Below the pieces are notes generated by a model. It was not told the DNA's origin, did no database searches, and saw only the letters and a list, made by a program, of their open reading frames with translations. This document shows, in pieces, positions 26,057 to 35,600 of a stretch of 64,000 bases of DNA. Positions within the stretch are counted from its first letter, which is position 1, and each line of letters starts with the position of its first letter. The DNA is from Pseudomonas sp. N40(2020) (GTDB taxonomy: Bacteria > Pseudomonadota > Gammaproteobacteria > Pseudomonadales > Pseudomonadaceae): positions 1 through 64,000 of the forward strand of contig NZ_JACSZV010000029.1 in assembly GCF_014472415.1 (NCBI RefSeq), in the 5' to 3' direction. A program made the position numbers and the translations under genes.

Positions 26057-26331
26057 ACCCGCTGTCAGTCGGCAACTCGCAGAGTGAGCAGACCCTTCGA
26101 CTAAGCTGGCCTGATGGCAGCGAATCGGTGCTCGATCACGCCGAACTGCGCCGCCAATGCCCCTGCTCGCGATGCCGCGCTTTTCGTCTGCGCGGCTTGA
26201 CGCCGCTGGTGGATGAACGCGTGCGCCTCATCGAAATCAATCCCCAAGGCTATGGCGTGCAGCTGGTGTTCAGCGATGGCCACCAACGCGGGATCTACCC
26301 GTGGCAATATCTCGCACAGCTCACTTCCTGA
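26053..26331 (+). CDS. DUF971 (GBBH-like N-terminal domain) protein
   Basis: 92 residues forming one DUF971 domain: LRLSWPDGSESVLDHAELR, a CPCSRCRAFR cysteine cluster, and YGVQLVFSDGHQRGIYPWQYL. DUF971 is found alone, at the N-terminus of gamma-butyrobetaine hydroxylase (where its cysteines bind zinc) and attached to Fe-S carrier ApbC/HCF101 proteins. Coupled to an Fe-S/FAD enzyme, it may help cluster delivery or assembly; this is inference. It is the last gene of the operon. No convincing terminator is seen in the 34 bases before the convergent TorF-type gene. Confidence 0.85.
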   Translation: MNPLSVGNSQSEQTLRLSWPDGSESVLDHAELRRQCPCSRCRAFRLRGLTPLVDERVRLIEINPQGYGVQLVFSDGHQRGIYPWQYLAQLTS

Positions 26332-26365
26332 ACCCACCAAAAGCCCAATGTAGGAGTGTGGTGTG

Positions 26366-27103
26366 TCAGAAAGATTTACTGACGCTGGCAACCACAGTCG
26401 CGGTGCACACGTCCTTGAATCCCCAGTTGCTCAAGCACTGGGTTTGCGACAGATCGGTGTCGATGTAGCTCAAACCCAGCAGCACTCCGGCCAGATTGTG
26501 GGTGACTTTCACTTCCCATTCGCGGTACGACGCTTCGCCATGCCCGGAGGACGAATACACATGCGGATCCTTGAAATCCATATGGCCGTAACGCAACTTC
26601 AGGCCCGAATCGAACGGCAGTTCGGTTTCATAGCTGACGTAGCTGTAAAGCGAACTCTGCTGGCTATCGATGCCGGGCGCATCGCTTGAGTAATACGCCG
26701 CGAATTTCACCCCGTACACACCGAGAATCCCGTACACCTCACTCTGGTTGAACTGACTTTCCCCGGGATAGGCGTACTTGAGGTAGCCCAGATCAAGGCT
26801 GACCTCTTCGGTCGCCTGCCACAGCCAACCGGCGTAGTAATCGACTTCCTGACGGGTTTTCAGACCTGCGCCGAAATCGACGTTCGAGCTCCATGCCCCC
26901 ATGTAAAGGCCGCTGCTGTGGGCGAGGGTCAAACCGGCCTGCACGGCGGGGTCGTTCTGGGTCTGCGAGATGCCGCGAGTGCGGTAATCGCTGGCCACAG
27001 TCAAATCCACCAGCACGGCGAAGTCGTCGTTCAAGGGGATCGCGTGGCTGCTCAAAGGCAGCAGGCTCAAGAAACTCAGGGCGAACAGGGGCAAGGCTTT
27101 CAT
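26366..27103 (-). CDS. TorF-type putative porin (Gcw_chp family)
   Basis: 245 residues with a signal peptide (MKALPLFALSFLSLLPLSSHA), the family hallmark DLTVASDYRTRGISQTQNDPAVQAG, and GLYMGAWSSNVDFG followed by amphipathic beta-strands ending SVSKSF, the terminal Phe expected for an outer-membrane barrel. Family members are proposed outer-membrane porins; substrates are unknown. It is convergent with the AprA-like operon and upstream of, and co-directional with, nothing else: the amidohydrolase reads the same way but lies on its 5' side, so both could share transcription across the 90-base gap. Confidence 0.8.
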   Translation of the reverse strand: MKALPLFALSFLSLLPLSSHAIPLNDDFAVLVDLTVASDYRTRGISQTQNDPAVQAGLTLAHSSGLYMGAWSSNVDFGAGLKTRQEVDYYAGWLWQATEEVSLDLGYLKYAYPGESQFNQSEVYGILGVYGVKFAAYYSSDAPGIDSQQSSLYSYVSYETELPFDSGLKLRYGHMDFKDPHVYSSSGHGEASYREWEVKVTHNLAGVLLGLSYIDTDLSQTQCLSNWGFKDVCTATVVASVSKSF

Positions 27104-27146
27104 GTGAAGTCCCGATGTTGTGATTGTTATGGGGGCAGGAGGAAAA

Positions 27147-27179
27147 CCTGTAGAAGTTGCCGAAGGCTGCTCCTACAGG
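27147..27179. repeat. Single degenerate REP palindrome (GCTGCCGAAGG family)
   Basis: CCTGTAGAAGTTGCCGAAGG...GCTCCTACAGG forms one short hairpin related to the REP doublet at 14322-14404. It lies between the TorF-type and amidohydrolase genes and looks like a solitary decayed unit. Confidence 0.7.
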
Positions 27180-27193
27180 GAGGGGCGGTGTTG

Positions 27194-28936
27194 TTATTGA
27201 GCGGCGGTGTAGACCTGACGGCCGCCGAACCAGGTTTGCAGGACCTGGGTGTCATGCAGGGCTTTGTCGTCGACGCTGAACACGTCGCGATCAAGGACGA
27301 TGAAATCCGCCTGTTTGCCCGGTGTCAGCGAACCGATCTGCTTGTCCAGGCCAATGGTTCGCGCGGCGTTGGCGGTGTAGGCGTAGAACATGGTTTCGCG
27401 GTCCAGACGCTCCTCGGCATTGAGCACGCCCAGCGGGCCGACGCGGGTGATGGCCTGGGCCATGGCGTTGAACGGGTTCGGTGACGACACCGGCCAGTCA
27501 CTGGCGCCGGCAATCGTCGCGCCCTGTTTGAGCAGCGAGTGCGCCGGGTATTGATAACGGAAGGCGAGTGCGCTGACGTAGGGCTTGATCATGTCGGTGG
27601 TGTAATCGTCGGCACTGGCCCACAGCAGCTGCATCGAGGCGATCACGTTCAGTGGTTTGAAACGGGCGAATTCTTTCGGGTTGACCATTTGCAAGTGAGT
27701 GATCGAGTGCGTCACGCCGCTTTGCCGATCCTGGCGCGCCTGGGCGATGCCGTTCAACGCTTCGCGCACCGCACGGTCGCCGATGGCGTGGATGTGCACT
27801 AGCCAACCGCGTTGATCAATGGCGCTGACCAATGCGCCGAAATGCTGCGGGTCGATCAGCAATTCGCCCTGTTTGTGCGAGTTGCTGTACGGGTCGATCA
27901 TCGCCGCACTTTGCGCCGGGTATTCGATCACCCCGTCAGCGAAGATTTTGATGCCGGGCAGGGTGAGGTTGGGGATGCCCTGAAACTGCTGGCGAACCTT
28001 GTCGAGGGTATCGAGATCGGCAGGTACGCTTTTCGAATTGGCCACCAGCAGCGCGGCGACGTGCACGCTCATCTCGCCGCTTTCTGCCAGGGCCTTATAG
28101 GCCGGCAGCACGCCGACGGTTTTCTCGGTGGGTTTGAGAGCGAAAACCGGCTCGCCCGGTGCGGCGTTGGCGGCGGGATCCATCCACGCCGTAATGCCGA
28201 GGCTGTTGTTGTAGCGCACAGCGGACTTCGCCGCGTTGAGCATGGCGGCGGCTCTTGGCACCGGCATTTTCGAGGCGACCCGATCCCAACCGGCATCGAC
28301 CAGAAAACCGTTGGGTTCGCCGTTGGCCAGTTTGCCGATCGTATCTTTTTCCGCGTCTGGCAGGCTTTTCAGCAGCGCGGCGTCGATACCTGCGCGTTTG
28401 AGCATCACGTTGTTGGCCCACGCGGTGTGGTGGTCGCTGCCGGTGAACACCACCGGCACGTTGGCCCATTCACCGTTGTTGAAGGTTTTGCCCAAGGCTT
28501 CAGCCTGCGCCCAATACTTCGAACTCATGCCGGCAATGCTCAGCACATCGCCATGCCTGGCCGTGCCGTCGTCCCGCCAGTTGCGCAGGTTTTTTTCCAG
28601 TTCGTCGAGGGCAACGACTTCGTCTTCCATGTTCGCCGAGACCATTTCCAGACCACCGAAAATCGCGTGGGAATGGCTATCGATCAGGCCGGGCATCAGC
28701 GCTTTGCCGCCTAGATCGATAACTTTTGTGCCGGGTTCGATCAACGCTTTGATCTGTGCATCCGTGCCGACTTTCAACACTTTGCCGTTCTCCACGGCCA
28801 GCGCCTGCACCTTGGGTTGAGCGCGGTCGGCGGTGAAAATCTTGCCGTTTAGCAGCACCAGATCAGCCGCGGCCATGGCTTCCATCGAGGCAAAACTTAC
28901 TGCAGCGACAAGCAGATTCGGGATGAATCTTTTCAT
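27194..28936 (-). CDS. YtcJ-like amidohydrolase, exported
   Basis: 580 residues with an N-terminal signal-like segment (MKRFIPNLLVAAVSFASMEAMA), the amidohydrolase_3 fold, metal-binding HSHAIFGG after MPGLIDS, VHIHAIGDRAVREALNG, and the C-terminal GSLTPGKQADFIVLDRDVF block. YtcJ-type enzymes hydrolyse amide or related bonds with bound metal; substrate is not predictable. A periplasmic site is inferred from the leader. It is divergent from a LysR regulator with about 100 bases between them, so regulation by that LysR is likely. Confidence 0.88.
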   Translation of the reverse strand: MKRFIPNLLVAAVSFASMEAMAAADLVLLNGKIFTADRAQPKVQALAVENGKVLKVGTDAQIKALIEPGTKVIDLGGKALMPGLIDSHSHAIFGGLEMVSANMEDEVVALDELEKNLRNWRDDGTARHGDVLSIAGMSSKYWAQAEALGKTFNNGEWANVPVVFTGSDHHTAWANNVMLKRAGIDAALLKSLPDAEKDTIGKLANGEPNGFLVDAGWDRVASKMPVPRAAAMLNAAKSAVRYNNSLGITAWMDPAANAAPGEPVFALKPTEKTVGVLPAYKALAESGEMSVHVAALLVANSKSVPADLDTLDKVRQQFQGIPNLTLPGIKIFADGVIEYPAQSAAMIDPYSNSHKQGELLIDPQHFGALVSAIDQRGWLVHIHAIGDRAVREALNGIAQARQDRQSGVTHSITHLQMVNPKEFARFKPLNVIASMQLLWASADDYTTDMIKPYVSALAFRYQYPAHSLLKQGATIAGASDWPVSSPNPFNAMAQAITRVGPLGVLNAEERLDRETMFYAYTANAARTIGLDKQIGSLTPGKQADFIVLDRDVFSVDDKALHDTQVLQTWFGGRQVYTAAQ

Positions 28937-29039
28937 TGAAGATTTCCTTGTTATTGCGTCTGATGGCCAGATTAGTGGCTGGCAACGACCGACAGAACGC
29001 CTCCCTCACGAAAAACGTTTTTGCCTGAATGGAAAAAGC

Positions 29040-29957
29040 ATGGACAAGTTGGGTGCATTGAAAATGTTCGTGGTCACCGCGCAACTCGGCAGTTTCAGCC
29101 GCGCCGCCGAGCAACTGGGCAAGACGCCGTCGGCGCTGACCAAAGCGGTCAACCACCTGGAAGCCGAACTCGGGGCGCGGCTGTTTGAGCGCAGTACCCG
29201 GCGGATTTTGCTCACCGAAATCGGCCGGGTGTATCTGGAAACCGCACGCTTGGTGCTGCAGCGCCTGGAAGAGGCCAGCGAGGAAATCGAGCAACTGCAG
29301 CACGGTTTGCGCGGCAGCCTGAAAATCACCGCGCCGCTGGCGTACGGACGGGCGTTTCTCGATCAAGTGTGCGACGGCTTTTTGCAGCAATACCCGCAGA
29401 TCAGCCTGCAAGTGGATCTGTGCGACGAGTTCGTCAATCTGCTGGAAAGCCGCTACGACCTGGCCTTGCGCGAAGGTCACGATGACTTGCCGGGGCTGAT
29501 CGCGCGGGTGATCGGCAGCAATCGCCTGGCCCTGTGCGGCAGCCCTGAGTATCTGGCGCGCAAGGGCTTGCCGGTGAATCCGCAAACCCTTGATCAGCAT
29601 GAATGGCTGCTGTACCGGCACCCGTTGCTCAGCCGTGAATTCTGGTGGGCCGAGCGTGACGGTCAACGCCTGAGCCTGCCGCAACCGGCAACGCCACGCT
29701 TGCGCAGTGACAATTACGACTTGCTGCTGGCCAGCGCTTTGGCCGGGCGCGGTTTGCTGCATACGCCGTTGTGGAGTGCCGCGCCTTATATTGCGGACGG
29801 GCGACTGGTGCGGGTCATGGCCGAATACGCCATCGATCCGGACAGCTTCGGCCCGCACATTCTCGCGGTGTACCCGAGTCATCGGCGCGCCACAGCGAAA
29901 GTCGTGGCGTTTATCGATTACATCGCAGGGTTTCTGGCCGAGCGTGGTTTGAGCTGA
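29040..29957 (+). CDS. LysR-family transcriptional regulator
   Basis: 305 residues with an N-terminal winged helix (MDKLGALKMFVVTAQLGSFS, RAAEQLGKTPSALTKAVNHLE, ARLFERSTRRILLTE) and a LysR substrate-binding domain. An upstream in-frame extension to 28833 runs into the divergent amidohydrolase gene and lacks family character, so I take ATG 29040, preceded by GGAAA. The divergent layout with the amidohydrolase at 27194-28936 suggests control of that gene. Confidence 0.9.
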   Translation: MDKLGALKMFVVTAQLGSFSRAAEQLGKTPSALTKAVNHLEAELGARLFERSTRRILLTEIGRVYLETARLVLQRLEEASEEIEQLQHGLRGSLKITAPLAYGRAFLDQVCDGFLQQYPQISLQVDLCDEFVNLLESRYDLALREGHDDLPGLIARVIGSNRLALCGSPEYLARKGLPVNPQTLDQHEWLLYRHPLLSREFWWAERDGQRLSLPQPATPRLRSDNYDLLLASALAGRGLLHTPLWSAAPYIADGRLVRVMAEYAIDPDSFGPHILAVYPSHRRATAKVVAFIDYIAGFLAERGLS

Positions 29958-29987
29958 CTGGCGGTGCTTGTCAGGAAAATCCTACAG

Positions 29988-30003
29988 GAGTACAAATGTA
30001 CTC
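29988..30003. promoter_or_regulatory. Candidate LexA2 operator overlapping the lexA2 start
   Basis: The palindrome GAGTAC-AAAT-GTACTC spans the ribosome site (GGAG 29987-29990) and the ATG at 29996. GTAC-N4-GTAC-like sites, rather than the CTGT-N8-ACAG SOS box, are the type described for the second LexA of pseudomonads. Binding here would block initiation of the whole lexA2-imuA-imuB-dnaE2 operon. Confidence 0.7.
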
Positions 30004-30613
30004 CATGACGAACCTGACTCCCCGCCGTACCGCCATCCTGACCTTTATCCGCGAACGCATCGCCGAACACGGTCAGCCCCCAAGCCTCGCTGAAATCAGC
30101 GAGGCTTTTGGTTTTGCCTCGCGCAGCGTGGCGCGCAAGCATGTGCTGGCGCTCACCGAAGCCGGGTTTATCGAGGTCAACCCGCATCAGGCCCGGGGCA
30201 TTCGCTTGCTCGGGCAACCGGCACGTGCGGAGTTGCTGGAGATTCCTGTACTCGGCCGGGTTGCCGCCGGTGCGCCGATTGGTGCTGATGCCGACATTCA
30301 TAACCGCCTGATGCTCGACCCGGCGCTGTTCTCCCGCACACCCGATTACATGCTGCGAGTGCAAGGCGACTCGATGATCGAGGACGGCATTCTCGATGGT
30401 GATCTGGTCGGTGTGCGGCGCAATCCCGAGGCGCTCAACGGCCAGATCGTCGTGGCGCGGCTCGACGGTGAAGTCACCATCAAGCGTTTCGAGCGCGTCG
30501 GCGATGTGGTGCGGCTGTTACCGCGCAACCCGGCGTATCAGCCGATTGTCGTGCGTGACGATCAGGATCTGGCCATCGAAGGGGTGTTCTGCGGTCTGGT
30601 GAGGCAAGGCTGA
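29996..30613 (+). CDS. lexA2: LexA2 repressor of the imu mutagenesis cassette
   Basis: 205 residues: an N-terminal winged helix (LTPRRTAILTFIRERIAEHG, SLAEISEAFGFASRSVARKH) and an S24 autoprotease domain. The Ala-Gly cleavage site lies in GRVAAGAPIGAD (about residue 88), the catalytic Ser in QGDSMIEDGILDGDLVGV and the Lys in EVTIKRFER. RecA filaments trigger self-cleavage in this family. ATG 29996 is favoured by GGAG 5 bases upstream over ATG 30005. The stop overlaps the imuA ATG by one base. A LexA located at the head of imuA-imuB-dnaE2 is the second, specialised LexA, distinct from the global SOS repressor presumed elsewhere on the chromosome. Confidence 0.92.
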   Translation: MYSMTNLTPRRTAILTFIRERIAEHGQPPSLAEISEAFGFASRSVARKHVLALTEAGFIEVNPHQARGIRLLGQPARAELLEIPVLGRVAAGAPIGADADIHNRLMLDPALFSRTPDYMLRVQGDSMIEDGILDGDLVGVRRNPEALNGQIVVARLDGEVTIKRFERVGDVVRLLPRNPAYQPIVVRDDQDLAIEGVFCGLVRQG

Positions 30614-31230
30614 TGGGCGCCGTCGTTGCGTTGGATACCCTGTTCAATGGCGGCCAGGTCTGGAAGGGCCGTCCTGCGCCACCGGCCGCCAGCCCACAAC
30701 CGACCGGGCATGCCGCGCTGGACGCAGCATTGCCCAGCGGTGGCTGGCCGGAAGCGGCATTGAGCGAAATTCTCCTGGCCGGCCCCGGTGTCGGTGAGCT
30801 GCAACTGGTGTGGCCGACGCTGGCGCGGTTGTCGGCGGCGGGTGAGCGCATCGTGCTGATAGCGCCACCTTTCGTGCCGTACCCGCAGGCGTGGGAGAAC
30901 GCCGGGGTCGACCTGCGTCAGTTGTCGGTGATTCAGGCCAGTGAACGCGATGCCTTGTGGGCGGCGGAACAATGCCTGCGTTCAGGCAGTTGCGGCGCCG
31001 TGCTGTGCTGGCCGCACAAGGCTGATGACCGCGCGTTGCGGCGTTTGCAGGTGGCGGCGGAAACCGGCCATACCCTGGCCTTTGCGTGGCGCCCCTTGAG
31101 CGAAGCGATCAACCCGTCACCGGCAGCGTTGCGCATCGCCATCGATGCAAAACCGGCCCAACTGCGCGTACTCAAGTGCCGTGGCGGACTGGCGCGCGCG
31201 GCGCCGATTGCCTTTACCGTGGGTCACTGA
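30613..31230 (+). CDS. imuA: ImuA, SulA/RecA-like translesion mutagenesis factor
   Basis: 205 residues resembling the RecA-fold ImuA proteins of DNA-damage-inducible mutagenesis cassettes: GHAALDAALPSGGWPEAALSEI, GVGELQLVWPTLARLSAAGE, AEQCLRSGSCGAVLCWP. It lacks a canonical Walker A lysine loop. In Pseudomonas and Caulobacter the ImuA/ImuB/DnaE2 set carries out error-prone bypass of damaged DNA. Coupled to lexA2 (1-base overlap) and 7 bases before imuB. Confidence 0.9.
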   Translation: MGAVVALDTLFNGGQVWKGRPAPPAASPQPTGHAALDAALPSGGWPEAALSEILLAGPGVGELQLVWPTLARLSAAGERIVLIAPPFVPYPQAWENAGVDLRQLSVIQASERDALWAAEQCLRSGSCGAVLCWPHKADDRALRRLQVAAETGHTLAFAWRPLSEAINPSPAALRIAIDAKPAQLRVLKCRGGLARAAPIAFTVGH

Positions 31231-31237
31231 GGTCGTC

Positions 31238-32653
31238 ATGCGCTGGGTGTGTATTCTGTTCCCGCAATTGGCCCTCGACGCCGTGTTGCGTCAGCGGCCC
31301 GATCCCGATGAGCCGTTGGTGTTGCTCAGCGGCCCGGCCCAGCGTCGGGTGCTGCAAGCGGTCAACCCGGCAGCGCGCAAACTTGGCTTGCGTCCCGGCC
31401 AGTCGATGACCGCTGCGCAAGCCCTGAGCAAAGGTTTTGCCACCGCCGATTATGAAGTGGCCGAGGTCGAACACTGGCAGCAGTTTCTGGCCGCGTGGGC
31501 CTACCGCTTCAGCGCGCAGGTCAGCGTGCATTACCCGCGCACCGTGGTGTTCGAGATCGAATCGAGCCTGGGCCTGTTCGGTTCCTGGGCTCAGTTCGAG
31601 GCGCGGTTGCGCAAGGAACTGACCGATCTGGGTTTTCGTCATCGCATCGTCGCTGCACCCAACCCGGTGGCGGCACGCATTCTGGCCAACGCCTATGACG
31701 GACTGGTGGTGCCGGACGGCGAAGCCTTGCAGCATCATCTAGGGCAATTGCCCATCGACCGGGTCGGTCTGGAGCCGGGCGTGGCCACAGCATTGTCGCG
31801 CATGGGCCTGCGCAACCTGAGTCAGGTGCAGAGCCTGCCGCGTCAGGCACTGGCCCGACGCTTCGAAGCGCCGATGCTCAAACACCTCGACACCTTGTTT
31901 GGCGCGCGGCCGCTGGCGCTGGCGTTCTACCTGCCGCCGGATCGTTTCGATGTGCGCATCGAGCTCAATTTCGATGTGCAATCCCATCAGGCGCTGCTGT
32001 TCCCTTTACGACGCTTGACCGGCGATCTGTCGGCGTTTCTGTGTGGGCGCGACAGCGGCGTGCAGCGTTTCGACCTGCATCTGGAACACGCCGGGTTGCC
32101 GGACACCTTGATCAAGGTCGGCCTGCTCAGCGCCGAACGCGACCCGGCGATGCTCTTCGAACTGGCCCGTGGACGGCTGGAACAGGTGCAGGTTGAGGCG
32201 CCAGTGCGCGGTTTCCGTCTGCGTGCCGAAGATCTGCCGAGTTTTGTGCCGCAGTTTCAGGAGCTGTTCGATGACCGTCCGCAACAAACCTTGCCCTGGG
32301 AGCAACTGCGCGAACGCCTGCGCGCACGGCTCGGCGATGACGCGGTGCAGGGCCTGCGCTTTCAGGCGGATCATCGGCCCGAGTGCGCGTGGCAAAACGG
32401 CGTCGACAAACAACGTTGCGCCGGTTTGCCGAGTGTCTACCGCCCGGGCTGGTTGCTCGGTGAACCGCAGAGCGTGGCGCAAGGTTCGGCACGCATCCTC
32501 ATGGGCCCGGAGCGCATCGAATCAGGCTGGTGGGACGGTGACGATGTACGCCGCGATTACTACCTGATCCAGAACCGCGCCGGTCAGCAAGGCTGGGCCT
32601 ATCGGGCGGTGGGCGAGGGCGGTCCGCTGTGGCTGCAGGGCTGGTTCGGATGA
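31238..32653 (+). CDS. imuB: ImuB, catalytically inactive Y-family polymerase homologue
   Basis: 471 residues with a DinB/UmuC-like fold. The start MRWVCILFPQLALDAVLRQ corresponds to the first catalytic motif of Y-family polymerases, but the metal-binding acidic residues are missing, as usual in ImuB. HhH-like segments follow (IDRVGLEPGVATALSRMGLR). QQTLPWEQL near residue 350 is a plausible beta-clamp-binding motif. ImuB acts as the hub linking DnaE2, ImuA and the clamp. A longer frame to 31145 overlaps imuA and is not favoured. The stop overlaps the dnaE2 ATG by 4 bases. Confidence 0.92.
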   Translation: MRWVCILFPQLALDAVLRQRPDPDEPLVLLSGPAQRRVLQAVNPAARKLGLRPGQSMTAAQALSKGFATADYEVAEVEHWQQFLAAWAYRFSAQVSVHYPRTVVFEIESSLGLFGSWAQFEARLRKELTDLGFRHRIVAAPNPVAARILANAYDGLVVPDGEALQHHLGQLPIDRVGLEPGVATALSRMGLRNLSQVQSLPRQALARRFEAPMLKHLDTLFGARPLALAFYLPPDRFDVRIELNFDVQSHQALLFPLRRLTGDLSAFLCGRDSGVQRFDLHLEHAGLPDTLIKVGLLSAERDPAMLFELARGRLEQVQVEAPVRGFRLRAEDLPSFVPQFQELFDDRPQQTLPWEQLRERLRARLGDDAVQGLRFQADHRPECAWQNGVDKQRCAGLPSVYRPGWLLGEPQSVAQGSARILMGPERIESGWWDGDDVRRDYYLIQNRAGQQGWAYRAVGEGGPLWLQGWFG

Positions 32654-35600
32654 ACGATGGCTACGCCGAACTGCATTGCCTGTCGAACTTCAGTTTCCAG
32701 CGCGGTGCGTCCAGTGCGCTGGAGTTGTTCCAGCGGGCGAAAAAGCACGGCTATCAGGCGCTGGCGATCACCGACGAATGCACGCTGGCGGGGATTGTCC
32801 GGGCCTGGCAAGCGGCGAAATCCGTTGAATTGCCGCTGATTATCGGCAGCGAGATTCGCATCGACAACGGCCCGAAACTGGTGCTGCTGGTGGAGAACCT
32901 TGAGGGGTATCAGGCGCTGTGCGGCTTGATCACCCGCGCCCGGCGGCGCACGCAAAAGGGCCAGTATCAGGTGCTGCGCGAGGACTTCAACGAAGCGCTG
33001 CCCGGGTTGTTGGTGTTGTGGGTGCCGGACTCGCTGGATGAGATGGAAGAAGGCCGCTGGCTAAAGCAAACCTTCGGCGAACGGCTGTGGCTGGCGGTGC
33101 AGTTGCATCGCGGGCAGGACGATCAGCGGCGGTTGGCGGCGTTGTCGAGTCTGGCGGGTGAGTTGGGGATTCCTGCCGTGGCCAGTGGTGATGTACACAT
33201 GCATGCCCGAGGCCGACGCGCCTTGCAGGACACCATGACTGCGATTCGTCATCACGTCCCGGTGGCGGAAGCCGGATTGCGCCTGCACCCCAATGGCGAG
33301 CGGCATTTGCGCAGTGTCGAGGTGTTGCGCGAACTGTATCCGCCGGCCTTGCTGGAGGCGTCGGTGAGTCTGGCCCGGCGCTGCACCTTTGATCTGGGCC
33401 AGTTGCGTTATCAATATCCCAAAGAGCTGGTGCAGGAGGGGCACTGCGTCAGTTCCTGGTTGCGCCACCTGACCGAAGAAGGCATCGCCTGGCGCTGGCC
33501 GAAAGGGCCACAGGCGAAAGTGCTCAAGCAGATCGACGATGAGCTGGAGTTGATCGCCGAACTCGGCTACGAAAGCTACTTCCTCACCGTGCATGACGTG
33601 GTGCGCTTCGCTCGCGAGCAGCACATTCTCTGTCAGGGCCGTGGTTCGGCGGCCAACTCGGCGGTGTGCTTTGCCTTGGGCATCACCGAAATCGACCCGG
33701 ATCGCACCACGTTGCTGTTCGAACGCTTCATGTCGAAAGAGCGCAACGAGCCGCCGGATATCGACGTCGACTTCGAGCACGAACGCCGCGAGGAAGTCCT
33801 GCAATACGTGTTTCGCCGTTACGGCCGTCATCGCGCAGCGCTGACAGCGGTGGTCAGCACTTATCACGCCGCCGGTGCAGTGCGCGATGTGGCCAAGGCG
33901 TTGGGCCTGCCGCCGGATCAGATCAACGCCTTGGCCGATTGCTGCGGCCATTGGAGCGATGAAACACCGCCAGTGGCACGCCTGCTTGAGGGCGGGTTCG
34001 ACCCCGACAGCCCGGTGCTGCGCCGGGTGTTGAGCCTGACCGGGCAACTGATCGGTTTCCCCCGGCACCTGTCGCAGCACCCCGGTGGTTTTGTGATTTC
34101 CGAGCAACCGCTGGACAGTCTGGTGCCGGTGGAAAACGCCGCCATGGCCGACCGCACGATCATTCAGTGGGACAAGGACGATCTCGATGCGGTCGGGCTG
34201 CTCAAGGTCGATATCCTGGCGCTGGGCATGCTCAGCGCGATTCGCCGCTGTTTCGATCTGCTGCGCCGTCATCGCCATCTGGATCTGACACTGGCGACGA
34301 TTCCGGCCGAAGACAAACCGACCTACGAGATGATCAGCCGCGCCGACACCATCGGCGTGTTCCAGATCGAGTCCCGCGCACAGATGTCGATGCTGCCGCG
34401 CCTGAGACCGGCGAAGTTCTACGATCTGGTGATTGAGGTGGCCATCGTCCGGCCGGGTCCGATTCAGGGCGGTATGGTCCATCCGTACCTGCGCCGGCGG
34501 AACAAGGAAGAGCCGGAAACCTATCCGTCGCCAGAACTCAAGGTCGTACTGGAAAGAACCCTCGGTGTGCCGCTGTTTCAGGAACAAGTAATGCAGATCG
34601 CCATCGTCGCTGCCGACTACAGCCCCGGCGAGGCCGATCAGTTGCGCCGTTCCATGGCTGCGTGGAAGCGTCACGGCGGGCTTGAACCGCACAAGGAGCG
34701 ACTCGCCGCCGGCATGAAGAAAAACGGCTACACGCCGGAGTTCGCCGCGCAGATTTTCGAGCAGATCAAAGGCTTCGGCAGCTACGGTTTTCCCGAATCC
34801 CACGCGGCCAGTTTCGCCTTGCTGACCTACGCCAGTTGCTGGCTCAAGTGCCACGAACCGGCGGCGTTCGCCTGCGCGCTGATCAACAGTTGGCCGATGG
34901 GCTTCTACAGCCCCGACCAGATTCTTCAGGACGCCCGTCGGCATCAGCTGCAGATCCGCCCGGTGGACGTGCGCGCCAGTGACTGGGATTGCAGCCTGGA
35001 ACCGATCAGCGGCGCACAACCGGCGATTCGCATGGGGCTGCGCATGATCAAGGGTTTTCGCGAGGACGATGCCCGACGCATTGAAGCGGCGCGGATGCGC
35101 GGGGCATTTGCCGATGTTGCCGATTTGGGCGAGCGGGCCGCACTCGACAGTCGGGCGCAGGCGCTGCTGGCAGATTCCGGAGCGTTGCGCGGCCTGGCCG
35201 GTCATCGGCATCGGGCGCGCTGGGAGGTGGCCGGGGTGCAGAAACAGCTGGGTTTGTTTGCCGGGTTGCCGAGCCAGGAAGAGCCTGACGTGGTGCTACC
35301 CAAGCCCAGTGTCGGTGAAGATCTGCACGCCGATTACACGACGGTCGGCACCACCCTGGGGCCGCATCCGTTGGCGTTGTTGCGCGACGAACTGAAGGCG
35401 CGGCGTTGCCGCAGTTCAAAAGAGTTGCTCGACGTTGAGCATGGTCGCCCGGTCAGCATTGCCGGACTGGTGACAGGCCGGCAACGACCGGGTACTGCCA
35501 GCGGCGTGACGTTTGTCACCCTGGAAGACGAGTTCGGCAACGTCAATGTGGTGGTCTGGCGCGACCTGGCCGAGCGTCAGCGCCAGGTACTGGTCGGCTC

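Noticed and set aside
33061..35211. Minus-strand open frame of 716 codons inside dnaE2
   Set aside because: Antisense shadow; the DnaE2 motifs on the plus strand are complete and no family features exist on the minus strand.
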